From NCBI GenBank assembly GCA_022829145.1, contig CM040753.1:16397884-16461883 (forward strand): 64,000 nt of DNA, in the 5' to 3' direction. Positions 42,701-54,519 of this stretch are shown here, piece by piece. This DNA is from Albula goreensis. Lineage: Eukaryota > Chordata > Actinopteri > Albuliformes > Albulidae. The position numbers and the translations under genes are program-made. Under the pieces are notes generated by a model. The model was given only the letters and a program-made list of their open reading frames with translations. It was not told where the DNA came from and searched no databases. Numbering within the stretch: position 1 is the stretch's first letter; every line of letters starts with the position of its first letter.

Positions 42701-45700
42701 AGCATAATCCTTACTTTGCCATTTTCAATCAAAAAACACATCAAACTGACATTATGTGTTTGCTGTTGTCAGACATCTGACAAGCATCCAACACCGCATG
42801 ATGTAACAGCAACTGTAAGCATGTCAACATTACCAAACCTTTCATTGACAGTTACAAAAATCATAGTACATGCTGTAATTGCTTCACAACCAAAGATGGT
42901 TATTATTATAAAGTTCAAATGGAGCCTGTTAGCAGCTACACATATATTGTCAGTCACATTCTGGGAAGCTTTAGGACAGTCTTGTGTCTGATCAGTTGGC
43001 GGTTGAGCTGGAACCATGTGTACCAGTTTTAGGTACATCATGATATAAACAATAGTAAAAGAACATTGCAGAAGAATTGAGGTTATCACAGGTGGAATGT
43101 GACCTGACTGGTTTCTGCCTCTTGGCATTCCTCTCCAGCCCACCTCACTCTGATGGCCCTGAAGCTGGCCTGTGAGTTCCTGGCGAAGGGTGGCAGCTTT
43201 ATCACCAAGGTCTTCCGCTCCAAAGACTACCAGCCCCTGCTCTGGATCTTCCAGCAGTTCTTCAAGAAGGTGCAGGCTACCAAGCCCCAGGCCTCCCGTA
43301 ACGAGTCTGCCGAGATCTTCGTCATCTGCCAGGGTGAGGGACTTTCCTGTGTCCTCTGCACCATGGCTCTGTGTTCAGGAGGAGTTTCACACAGGAGTCT
43401 GAATCCTGCTTGAATCCTTCAGTTTGTAGTTATGACCTAAAGGCAAAACTATTCGTCTATCAGCATGCCCATTCTGAGACTGTTTGAGTGCAATCCCTTA
43501 TCTTGGATCAGTGTTGCCCTTTTGCTCATAATAGGTAAGCTTATAATATGGACAGGGGAAAACATGATCAAATATCAACAGTCCTGTTTTTGGCCCTTTA
43601 TGAATATCGAACCCGATCTCATGTATATTGAATATGTATGTAGAATCTTTGCTGTGTGTTGACTCCTCAAAGCCTATCTTCCATGTTGTTCCACTTTCTT
43701 GGCCTCTGCATTGCCTATACAGGCTATCTTGCTCCTGATAAAATCGATGGAAAATTTTTCGATCCCAAGCATGCCTTCAAGGAGGTAGAGGTTCAAGCCA
43801 AGACAGTTAAGGAGCTGGTGCCTGTTAAGAAACCAAAGGTGAGTGTCTCTCTGGTAATGTCAGTGTGACTATATGTTGTGTTTTCTCTTGAGCTTTAATA
43901 TGACCACTCTATCACATGTTTATGTCTCCTGGTGACTGTTACTCTAAAAGTTGTGTTCTGGTGTTTTGTGTGGTCTTGTGAGCATGTCAGTATGTGTTTG
44001 CATTTTCTTGTGACATTTTGTGTTGCCATGGCTTTGGGGGACTGATGACTCTGTCTTTTAGGCGGAAGGATATGCAGATGGTGATCTGACCCTGCATCAC
44101 TCCTTCACCGTGACAGAGTTCCTCCGTGCAGAGAACCCAGTGGACTTCCTGGGTAAAGCCAGTGAGGTGAGCGCTAAAGCATTAGGGCGGGGGTGCTGCT
44201 GTTACTGATGAAATCACTGAGCATTGTGTGGAAAAAGAGAACTGTAGCTTCAGGAATACGCTTGAATGAACTCATCCACCATTGTTTTTATATGTTCTGG
44301 TGTTAGGGGCATGGTGTTTTGCTATCAGCTAATCAATATGTATATTTTGACAGCAAAATACACCACCAACCCTTTAAAAGGAAATCAAATTTAAGTCCAG
44401 GAAAGTGAATGTAATGCTATTGTATGTACTTTTCCTAACCCCCTCTTTTCAGATTTCCTTTGACAACCCTGAGCTCAGCTCCCATCCTGCCACCACTCAG
44501 GAGATCCAGGAGTGCTGTCGCGACATCAAGGTCCTGGGTCGCAAGGAGCTCCGGTGAGTGAGAGGAAGCCAATCAGGAAGTGTCATACTTTCTGAATTAG
44601 ACAATCGGATACCATTTTGTTGAATTGTATTAATAATTAAGATATCACTGCTGTGGCTCATTCTGCTGGCTAAAACCCACACATGTCACTGTTAAGACAC
44701 ATTCATTGTCTGTACTCCTTCAAAGATGAAAGTAACTGATAATCCTGCAAGCATTCACATTCAAATCAGTCAGTGACAGTGGATTTCACTCATCAGATCT
44801 GTTAGTTTATTAGCCAAGAAGCACAACGCCATAGGCTAGGAAGGGGCCACATTGTAATAAGACGTCAACCAATCTTACATTTAAGAGAATGGTGAAGCTG
44901 TATTCAAATAACCCAATTGCGTTCATTTTGGTTATATTTAACCTTTCTTGAATTAGGTTAGTGTCATTGATGTTAAAAATCTCTTAAAATCATGTTTTAC
45001 CTCTGCTTAGTGGTGTAGCACCAGTTTTCACAGCCACACAGCCTAAGTCTTTATGCCCCCCCATCCAGGCTTTTGCTGAACTGGAGAGGAAAATTGCGCA
45101 GATTCTTGGCCAAGAAACTGAAGGAGGAGGCAAAGCAGCTCGACCATGCCATTAGGTACTGGACCCCAGGAAACCTGCTCACCCATCTCTCTGTCTGCAT
45201 CCACCATATAAAATCCCCAGTGTTGATTACCACCCAGAGGGGTGATCAGCTCTGGCCTGTGCAGTTGCAAAGGCCGGAGGGCCATTAACCACGCAACTTG
45301 GAGAGGCGATTTCCATTTTTATCATTGGTATTTCCAAAAAAAAAAAAGAGTATGTAACACTCATATTTATGTCTCATTCATGTCTGTTTTATTTTCAGTT
45401 GTGAGCACTATTTTTAGTTGCCATAGATTTGGAACAGGCTTGTGAATGAATGTTGAATTAAGATAGTGTAGTTCTTTAATTTTCACAATTAAAAAATGTG
45501 CAAAAATTCTGACCACAGTGATTCTCCTTTTGATTATTCCAGTATTGTAGTTTTCTGCTACAGTGAAAAACACAGGTATGGCTGCTAGTCTGAGTATACC
45601 TTTCTGTCTGGTCTTTAGTTTGAGCTCCAGTGAAGAAGAGAGTGACACAGAGAATGAAAACAAGAAAAAGGAGTTTGATAAGAAGGCAAAAGAGGATGAT

Positions 45701-48063
45701 GAAGGTGATGAGGAAGAGATGGATAAGAAGCTGGCAGAGCTCAAAGCTGAGGAGGTGGCTGAACTTCGACGGTGAGTTTCCTTTACTTTTCTGGAACATC
45801 TGCTTTCTAGGGATGTCCTCTCCAAGATGGTCTAGTGTGGAGACGCAGTGTGCTGTTTGCAGTGTGCTGATTCAACTGTTTCGGACCCTGACTGTTTTAT
45901 TAGTAGAATCAGGTGTTTTAGTGCCTGGATAGATGGGTGGAGTAGCCTAATCTCATCTTCGCACGTGCTCATGTTCTCACATTTTTATGTTCCCATGTTA
46001 TCAACTCTAAAATTCTCTGTGATCATATTTTGGTAACACTGTGCGTGAGCCAAATGCATGATTTATTTTGAGCTGTTTGATTATCTTCTGATTAGATTTT
46101 AAGTTGAGGCCACAGTACTTCTGTATCTGCTCACTCAGCAACTGATCAAGCTTTGCTAACATGGGAGTGTGTCAGCAGTTTTAATGTGTGTGTATGTAGC
46201 CACCTTGGACATTGTGACACTGTTTAAGAAAAAAAACACAGTGCTCACCAGTGCTCAACAGGTTCCCCAAGGTTTTGAGCCCAAATCTCCCCTTGGGACA
46301 GGATGAGCTTCTCTGGAACCTCTGTAGTCATGCTGTGACACATGGAATGTGATTGGCTGTCAGTCAACGGAGCATGTAGCAGAGCAGGTTTTACTTGGGC
46401 TTTCAGACTCTGATAGCAAAGAGAATAAATCTAGCAGCCTTTCAAGCTGCCAACAAAAAACAGGTGTTTTCAGTCCAGTTTAGTAACATTACACAAATTT
46501 CCTCAAGTAAAAGAGTCACAAGAGGGTGATCCCAGCATCTCTCACACCTTCTCTTATTTAAATTTGTCACATTCACTATGCAGGAAGAAGAAGAAGCTGT
46601 TAAAGGAACGGCGGAAGCAGAGGGAGAGAATTGAGCTGAAGATGGACCTTCCGGGTGTTTCCATTGCCGACAGCAATGATTCCTCCATGTTCTCGCTTAG
46701 TGCTATCAACAAGGCCAAGGTACATTTGAGGGTTCAAATAGAGGATCTGTGCGAACCATGGAGGTCTTAGTGAAACTGTTGCTCGGAGGCTGCTCTGTTC
46801 TGGGGTCAGTAACAGTAGGTTGTTCCTGGCTCTGAGCCAGGATTCAGAGACACGGTTGTGAATGTCCTGCCTCCTCTGTCTTTCGCAGTCTCTGTGGGAG
46901 ATTTCGCGGGGTGATATGAAGGGAGCTGACGCCGTGTTGGAGGAAGAGGAGAGGGCAGAGGAAGACGTGTATCTGTCCGACAATGAGAGTGACCGGATAT
47001 CCCTGGCCTCTGACCTAGACTCTGATGACCTGGAGGAAGTCCAGGAAAGAGAGAAACAGCTAGAGAAGGCCACCCTTAAAAAGAAGTACTTATTCTCTCC
47101 GTTTCCCTGTTTCTATTTCCCTCCCGCAGTGTTTCTCTCCCTCTGTCCATTGGATTTTCTTTACTTTGTATGTTCCTTAGTTTTTTGGACTTTCTGCTGG
47201 CCTCACCCCGTTTCTTACCTTGCTTTTGTCTCTATCTTGGTTTCTCTGTCAGTCCCTCCATTTTTTTTTCTCTCTCTCTAGCTCCCTCTCTTGCTTTCTC
47301 TGTTTTCAGCACACTCCAATTGTTTGTTTGTGCGTGGTGCTTTCAGCAGTGAGGGTAGAATTTGTTTCTGGAATACCTTATTAAGCAAAAGGGGAGAGTA
47401 TGACGTGGCAGAAGAGCCACTAATGAGGACTGAATAAGGAGTTAGTTTACCTCCTGGAACTCTCATCACTGGTTTTGGCATTAACAAAAATATTTCAGTG
47501 TGCATTGCAGTTTTCTGAACCAGCATGAACTTGTCCATGGCATCTCATTGCATGTTAAAATTCAGTAAGGTTTAAGTTACTGTCAGGCAGTCAGTAGCTA
47601 CTTGTTATACAATGGGAATGTCCCTCTCAACTGCCTCAGTGAGAGTGGAGGCCATTCTTTTACAGAAAGACATGCTTTCTGTGTCCATTTGGGGCAGATG
47701 ATTAAATATTTGGCTAAATGTTTAGGGTGTGTTTGGTGATAAGCAGACCCTTAATTAACTAATTGGGCAATTTTCTTCATTTTAATGGAGGACAGTTGCA
47801 TATTTATCTCCAGAAGTGGATTGTGTAAAGTTTCCTCTCTCAGTGTGTTCACTTAGAAACTATAAACAGTTTGTTTTGGCTCCACTCTAAAATTCTCTGT
47901 GATCATATTTTGGTAACATTGTGCGTGAGCCAAATGCATGATTTATTTTGAGCTGTTTGATTATCTTCTGATTAGATTTTAAGTTGAGGCCACAGTACTT
48001 CTGTATCTGCTCACTCAGCAACTGATCAAGCTTTGCTAACATGGGAGTGTGTCAGCAGTTTTA

Positions 48064-48131
<68 letters not shown>

Positions 48132-51100
48132 TGTAGCCACCTTGGACACTGTGACACTAATAATTGTTTCTTTTTATCAAATTGTATCTTATTTAACTAG
48201 GTGTGTTGCCTGAGAGCTCAGTAATCATTATAGTGACGACTTGGGGAAAGCGGTGCATGAGGGGACGGAAAGGGTTATGCCACCAGTCAGATTTAGGGTG
48301 CAGTTTTGATAGCCAAATGCAAACAGCCAGATTTTGTGGTAATTTTACCATTATACTGCATTTAACACTTCTTTTGAAAAATCCTCTCCTTCTTGAAGTT
48401 TCCTCTGGGAAACTTTGAAGTTACTCTGCTGTTTCTCTCTGGCCATACTCTTCTTTGTGATGTGGTTGAGCTTGGCTGTCCTCTGTCTGTTTCAGGGTGT
48501 CCTTCAACGTGGAGAATGATGATGATGAGGAGGAAGAAGGGCAGGGGAATGAGCTGTTGGTGGATCTGGAGGGGAAGGAGGAGAAGAGAGATCGTGAGAC
48601 CAGCCTGTGGTTCAGCAAGGTGTGTGCAGAGCAGGAGGGCTTCCGCTGTCCCTGCGTCAGACAGTTTGATTCTGCCACCTTTCTTTAGGGGTGGGGTTGT
48701 TTTGGTATGATTTCAGTACAGAATTGTTTCTAAATCTTCATTAAATGCACAAATTTGACTGGAAATTTAGTTTGTATTATTTGAAGATAGACAAAAAGAA
48801 TACACCAAGCCTAACATTTTCAGCATAACAATGTAGTGTGAGCACAGGCTTTGCCAAAATTCTTAGCTTTGTGCTGGGTCTACATGAAAAGGGTCAGTTA
48901 AAATGTGTGCCTATGTTGCGATGTGTGTGTTCTCAGTGCTTTCTCTGGTCCATACAGGGTATCTTTTCAGAGCTCAATCTGGATGCTGACGCAGAGGCTG
49001 AGATGAAGCAGACTCAGAGGCTGCAGAACAGAGAGGCCAGTGGTGAGTGTGTAGTGTTTGTAGTGCTGCTGGGGCTGTGCAAAAATAAAACAACCGTTTG
49101 ATTGGAGATCGTCCAGGATTATCCAAAAAAAGGGAAATGATGTTTTTAGGAAGAAATCTTCATAGTGTTTGTAAAGAAATGTAAACATCCCCAGGTTTTT
49201 CCCATGACCCTTAGTTGACAGTAAATATTTCAGAAGAAATGGGGCTCTGAGATATGCTTATCAACCCCCCTGCCCCCACCCCCCAGCAAACAACAATCAA
49301 GAATTTTGGAGAAGTACCCCTCTGGGCCTAGGCAATTAAATTGCGGAATGCTGATCAAGTGACAGGATTCCCCTGCCCATGTCATAACTTTATAAGCTAA
49401 AAGGTAAAACTGATCCTAGGTCTGTATCAGTAATCTGAGATGCTCTATGAACATGTAGCCTGGATTATCTTTCTTATATTCAGCCTTATCCATTGTTCAC
49501 TAAAAGGTAAATCTTATCCTAGACCAGCACTCCTCTGGTAGTCTTCATAGGTACTGAACTTAGGCCCCATATTCATGACATGTTGAGTAGTACTGCTTAT
49601 CTGGAATCAGTGTGATATGTCTATTTCCTATTCTTTCGTTTTATTCACTGAAAAGAAAATTGCTCATAGGTCAGCCCCACTATCCTGTTTTTCTCCAGGG
49701 AAGGGCAGAAAGAGGAAGACCGAAGAGGAGGCTGCACCTGCTGAGCAGAAACAGGGAGGGGCGGAGCCATCTAAGGAAGTAGAAGAGATGGTCGAAGATC
49801 CGGAGGAGAGTGACAGCAGTTCTGATGATGACAGCAGCGGTGACGATGAGAGGTTGGACATCAGATTTTAAAGAATTTTTTCTCAAATTAATAACATGTC
49901 GGGAATACCTATACATATTTTTAAAGAAAATGGACAAAACCGTATTAAATACTGTGAGAACAGGAATTACTGTATTTAACACAAAACAGCATAGACCAAA
50001 CTCAATAAAAAATATGTTTAAACAATTAAACATGCATTTATTATTTACAAACTGAGACAGATGATTTATAGAAGTATAGAAATTTTCATCATAAAATGTC
50101 TGATTTTGCTGTATTCCCTTAGTTCTACTGAGTGTATTAGACTTTTTACCACTGACATTTGTCAAATAATATCTGTGTAAACTGCTGAATGACCTGCAAC
50201 TGTTAAAACAAAGAAGACCTCCTCCTGCCCTCCTTTGGAGGGGAGCAATCTACTCACCATTCAAGGGGCTGTAATAGTACCCACTGCAAATGAAGGCACA
50301 TTGAAAGAAAACAATGTAGAACTTCTCAGTGATTTGGGCTAAGAAATACTTGAATAAATAAGTATTTTGTGAGAATAGATAGATAAGAATACATAAGCGT
50401 TGTAGAGGCATGATAAGTTATATTTCAGTTCCAGAAATTCTCTTCATGCATTGATAAATCCTCATATAACACCATTGGCATTTTCAGGATCATGCAAATA
50501 CATTTCGATATATTTTCCTGAATGAATATGAGAATTGTACTGGATGTCACCCCTGCCCTGGTCTGTCAGTAATGGAGAAGATGAATTGTTTCAGCATACT
50601 ATTGATAGTGTTTATTTTGGCCCAGTACCTCATTGATTTGCTGATCAGCCACATGTTTCAGCCACATTAGTATCGATATGCTGCTGCTTTTCAGGGAAAT
50701 CGCCCAGATGAAGAGGGGAGCAGGGAAGACTGGAGTACGAGGAGGAGGAGATGATGATGAAGACTTCAAAGTGGTTCCTGTTGAAAGCACAAGTATGTCA
50801 CAGGAGTCACTGGCTTTTTAAAAACGACCTTGCATTTCTATTTCCTTGTAAATTGATTTCCCTTTCTAGTTTGGAACATGCATGGAACGATCACACCATC
50901 AGTCATGCGCTGATAATTGTTTTATGTCTCTGTGACTAATAATGTTTTACTCAAAACACCTAATAGCTGAAAATGTTTAAGTCTGACACCTGATGTCTTC
51001 AGAGGTTCACTCAAATTCTGCAAACTGAGGTGAACGATCCAGGCCAACTGATTTTCATTTGTTTTTTTTTTTTTTTTACTTTTTGTGTAAACATTCCAAA

Positions 51101-53994
51101 TTGTTCGATTTAAACTGTAAGGAATAATTCCAGTTAGCCACTTGAATTTGTGTAAGGAGATTAAATAAAATTGAACACTGTTTTATGTAGACAGTGAGGG
51201 GTTTCTTGATGAAGGCAGTGTTTAATTTGTTTGTATTGGCAATAGGCACAAAAAAGGATTCTTTATATCATAAGTAACTTGGAAGTTTTTTCCTGGTTGG
51301 CACACAAGGTTACACAGGAATAGTCTTTGGAGAAGAGAATCAGGTTTTATTTCATCACTCCTAGAATATTTGGTCTTAAATTCTTTGGCCTCACAAACTT
51401 ATTCCTGTACCTCTGTTTTCCTTGGGGCTGTGAGGTGTTTGGGTGAGGAAGGTTAAAAAGAAAGACATTGTTTTTACAATTCAGATGCAGCCAAAGAGGG
51501 TTTGAGGAAAGCGAGTTCTGAGTAAATTTGTTTGATCAGCTGTTTATGACGATGTGCATTTTTCTGCTGTGCAGTGTTCGTAGTTTAAAATGCGTTTGGG
51601 TGTGCGTGTGTCTGCAGGTAAGCGTGCTCGCATTCTCAATGCTGAAGGCCTTGCTTTGGGATGTCAGATTGCCACCTCCAAGAAAAAACAGAGAGATCTG
51701 ATGGATGGATCCTTCAACAGGCAAGACACCATTACTTTTTGGTTGAGTGTTTGTGAGCAAGAGGGGAGCCCATATGAGTGTGTGAGAGAACATGTATGTA
51801 TTTGGTTGTGTGTGTGAGACATACATTGTCTTAAAATCACATTGGTCACAGATTTTCATCGTACACGGTAAAAATTGTGGGAGGCACAACATTCTAAATG
51901 GAATAATATATTACATTGTGCCAATAGTACGAATTGTGATACCTTGATTGATTGATACTTCATTTGTCCCCTTGGCGAAATTGGTTTGCCACATTTTTGC
52001 ACAGTATCACAACACAGTATCTCAGCATGCTGACATGCATACTATATTCACATACACTGTCATACTTAGCACCTTGCTTTTTTTTAAAATTGATGTTAAA
52101 GGAATGTTGAGGAATGATGTTTTTTTTCCTGCCAGTCACCAGTGGTGACCAAACCCCACAACAAAAAAAAAAAAAAAAGAAAAATTGCTGAACACTCTCA
52201 TCTCCTCCTGCGTGTTCCTGCTGTACTTCTCTATCAAGTGCACTCATGTACTGTCCTGCTCTGTCCAAATTGACTGAAGTTGTACATGGATGCAGAGAAG
52301 CAGTTTTTGGTTTTTAAAACTCGTCCCAGTGCCGTGCTAAATAATTTGGGTTTAGGAGCCAACGGCTTCTGGAGATTTTTTTTTCCGTGGGTTACAGCTC
52401 CTAAGCAGGTGTCAGACGTCTGATTCATTAATGGTAAAGTTGGATGTAGGCGGGGGAAGGGGAAGTCATCTCAGTGGCTGTCTCATCTCTGTTGCCGCTC
52501 TCAAAGCAACAGAAGAAGGTGTTGAGCTTGTTTGCCTATCTCCTGTCTCTCCCCTGCTCTTGTGAGGAATGCTGGTCATTGTTCCTAGTAACTATCAGAT
52601 CTTGGGTCTTGAAAATGTAAAACATTTGTATCATGACAACACTAATATGCGTTTGTGTGATAGTCGTTGCGCATTGCTGAGTGTGCACACATGTTTGTGG
52701 TAGTTTGTGTGTTTGTGAGTGTGTGTACACATGTGATGATTAAACGTGTGCTTTGACAGATTCTCGTGCTCAGAGGATATGACTGAGGTGCCTGAGTGGT
52801 TTGTGGAGGATGAGCAGAAACACAGACGAAAGCCTGTGCCAGTAACCAAGGAGATGGTGGAGGAATACAAGCAGCGCTGGAAGGAGATCAATGCCCGGCC
52901 AATCAAAAGAGTGGCTGAAGCCAAGGCCCGCAAAAAGAGGAGGGTAAGATAGAGAAAGAGAATGTGTGAGTGTTTGTGCGTGTGAGAGAACCTGACCTAG
53001 GAGCAAGACCCTGTTTTATCATTGCTAATTATCTGCCTGGTCCTTGTAATTCTAGGAATGAAGACATTGTTTTCAGAGTGACATAAAGGAAAAGGTGGTC
53101 TTTATTTATCTCTTTGTCATTACATCCATTTGTTTTTCAGATGTTGAAGAAACTGGAGCAGGCGAAGAAGAAGGCAGAGGCTGTGGTTAATACTGTTGAC
53201 ATATCTGAGAGAGAGAGGATGGCCCAACTCAAGAGGTAATAAAATCAAACACACGCGCGCATACACACACACCCACCCTCACCCCATATACTGACACACT
53301 TTATCACAGTCACACACTCGATCATACACACACTTACCACATAAACACACCCACGCGCACACCCACACTCGCGTGCACACACACACACAGCCATAACCCC
53401 ACACCCTCCTGCACCCCATACATGCGCGCGCACACACACACACACACACACACCCATATGCAAACCAAACACTGTTCACCATCTCGTACTCACACATGCA
53501 GGTGTGCACTCATACATACAGTACGCACAGACACAAACTGACAAGACGGAAATATGAGTGTGTTCGTGTAACAGGGGCAGGAGAGAAAGTCACCTCAACC
53601 ACCACTAATATATAGCACTAAGCCTTGTGGTGAGAAGCAGCCATTTTCTATCAGACACAAGAGATTAACTCTTGTTTTTTATTTCTATAACCCTTTCTCC
53701 CTGTGCATCTCTATGTCTATGATTTTTAGCATCTACAAGAAGGCTGGTGTGGGGAAAGAGAAGCGGGACGTCACCTATGTGGTGGCCAAGAAGGGGGCTG
53801 GGCGGAAAGTCCGGCGGCCAGCTGGGGTGAAGGGTGTCTTCCGTGTGGTGGATGGGCGGATGAAGAAGGACATGAGGGGCATGCAGAGGAAGGAGCAGAA
53901 GAAGGGCAAAGGTGGAAAAGGTGGAAAAGGAGGAAAAGGGATGAAAGGAGGGAAGGGGATGAAAGGGGGAAAGGGGCGTCACAACAAAAAATAA
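39701..53994 (+). CDS. ftsj3: pre-rRNA 2'-O-ribose methyltransferase FTSJ3 (Spb1 family), 21 exons
   Basis: Nucleolar factor for pre-rRNA processing, orthologue of yeast Spb1. Exons: 39701-39767, 40271-40376, 41760-41806, 41998-42077, 42578-42677, 43139-43333, 43723-43838, 44062-44166, 44453-44553, 45069-45155, 45619-45771, 46584-46719, 46889-47085, 48496-48619, 48958-49042, 49699-49852, 50695-50792, 51618-51720, 52760-52943, 53141-53235, 53730-53994. All phases agree: 865 residues against 847 in human. The FtsJ methyltransferase domain is about 24-205, with SAM loop DLCAAPGGW and catalytic K31, D117 (LNDGAPNVG) and K157 ([13 protein letters not shown]). The middle domain follows to about 430, including [15 protein letters not shown] and [15 protein letters not shown]. 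Acidic Ser/Asp/Glu stretches lie at about 336-370 and 590-615. The Spb1 C-terminal domain includes LPEWF-like [29 protein letters not shown] and [18 protein letters not shown]. The end is an expanded Gly-Lys tail. Odd splice sites: GC donor after exon 18 and GTTGGA donor after exon 16. Confidence 0.97.
41165..41295 (+). repeat. tRNA-derived SINE fragment in ftsj3 intron 2
   Basis: Begins GGCAGCAGTGTAATGGTTAA followed by GGAGCTGGT, the usual head of fish tRNA-derived SINEs (internal promoter part), then an unrelated tail. Truncated and diverged. Confidence 0.5.
43465..43640 (+). repeat. Dispersed element with ATATGGACAGGGG core, copy 2
   Basis: Contains TTGGATCAGTGTTGCCCTTT and ATATGGACAGGGG followed by ATGATCA, in the same order as the copy at 13013-13165. 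Lies in ftsj3 intron 6. Confidence 0.5.
46004..46221 (+). repeat. Direct duplicate, copy 1 (ftsj3 intron 11)
   Basis: This stretch recurs at 47884-48158 in intron 13. The first 182 bases of each copy differ at one position only, and the 20-odd bases after the GT tract differ at one more. The flanks of the two copies are unrelated. In this copy the GT tract is short (TGTGTGTGTATG). Confidence 0.95.
47884..48158 (+). repeat. Direct duplicate, copy 2 (ftsj3 intron 13), with long GT tract
   Basis: Near-identical to 46004-46221. It differs mainly by a perfect alternating GT/TG run of 65 bases at 48066-48130 where copy 1 has only a few units. Either a recent local duplication or two young insertions of one repeat. 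Confidence 0.95.
48066..48130. repeat. GT microsatellite
   Basis: About 32 uninterrupted GT dinucleotides inside the second duplicate copy in ftsj3 intron 13. Expected to vary in length between individuals. Confidence 0.98.
49375..49620. repeat. Dispersed element, diverged end pieces
   Basis: Shows AACTGATCCTAGGTCTG, TTATCCTAGACCAGCACTCC and GGCCCCATATTCATGACATG, echoing the ends of the copy at 13013-13165 in more than one piece. Likely one or two old diverged copies in ftsj3 intron 15. Confidence 0.35.
53248..53465. repeat. CA-rich microsatellite region in ftsj3 intron 20
   Basis: Imperfect CA repeats broken by CG, CCC and TCAT units over some 220 bases just after exon 20. The alternating purine-pyrimidine GC/CA runs could adopt Z-DNA. 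Open frames here on the minus strand (Val/Cys-rich) are repeat artefacts. Confidence 0.9.
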
Positions 53995-54491
53995 ACCCCA
54001 CCCTCATCCCCCATCCACCCACACCCACCCCAATGAGCCCCCCCTCAAAGAAGCTCCTGCAGCTACGGGATATTGTAGCAGAACTCTGTTGGAGAGGGAG
54101 TGGTGAGAATGCACACCTGAGACTGGAGGATTGTGGGTAACCACAGTTCTGTGACAGCATTGCTGTCGCAGGTCCTGCACTATACAGTCTCGGTCTATGG
54201 CTGTATGGCCTATATCAGTTATGGGTGCCTTTTAATTCGGGTCCTTTCAGTTGATAGCATAAGAGATTTTTTCCCCAGTGCAGTCACATTACTGCAGTCA
54301 AGCTGACACACAAAGGTGTTCCCTGAAGCTCCAAGGCCTACATGATGTTTGTAATTAGGTCATTGTTATTGCTATATGCAATTAAGTGACTATCTACAGT
54401 TTGATCTGTTATCTGACAGATGCATCCATTTACATGTCCTCTGTATGAATACAGATTATACCTTTGAAGTGTATCTGTAAATATTAGGTTC

Positions 54492-54497
54492 AATAAA
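54492..54497 (+). terminator. Poly(A) signal of ftsj3
   Basis: AATAAA about 500 bases after the ftsj3 stop, the first good signal in the 3' untranslated region. Confidence 0.65.
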
Positions 54498-54519
54498 ATT
54501 CTTTTCCTACTTAATGTAA

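Noticed and set aside
45367-45825. 152-residue Ser-rich minus-strand frame
   Set aside because: Antisense shadow of the acidic coding exon 11 of ftsj3; GAG/GAA codons reversed give Ser and Leu runs.
46600-47073. 157-residue minus-strand frame
   Set aside because: Antisense shadow of ftsj3 exons 12-13; no splice logic or protein resemblance.
49680-50165. 161-residue minus-strand frame
   Set aside because: Covers ftsj3 exon 16 antisense and an AT-rich intron, no recognisable domain.
53245-53509. Cys/Val-rich minus-strand open frames of about 75 residues
   Set aside because: They are the CA microsatellite of ftsj3 intron 20 read in reverse; no family, start context or splice sites.
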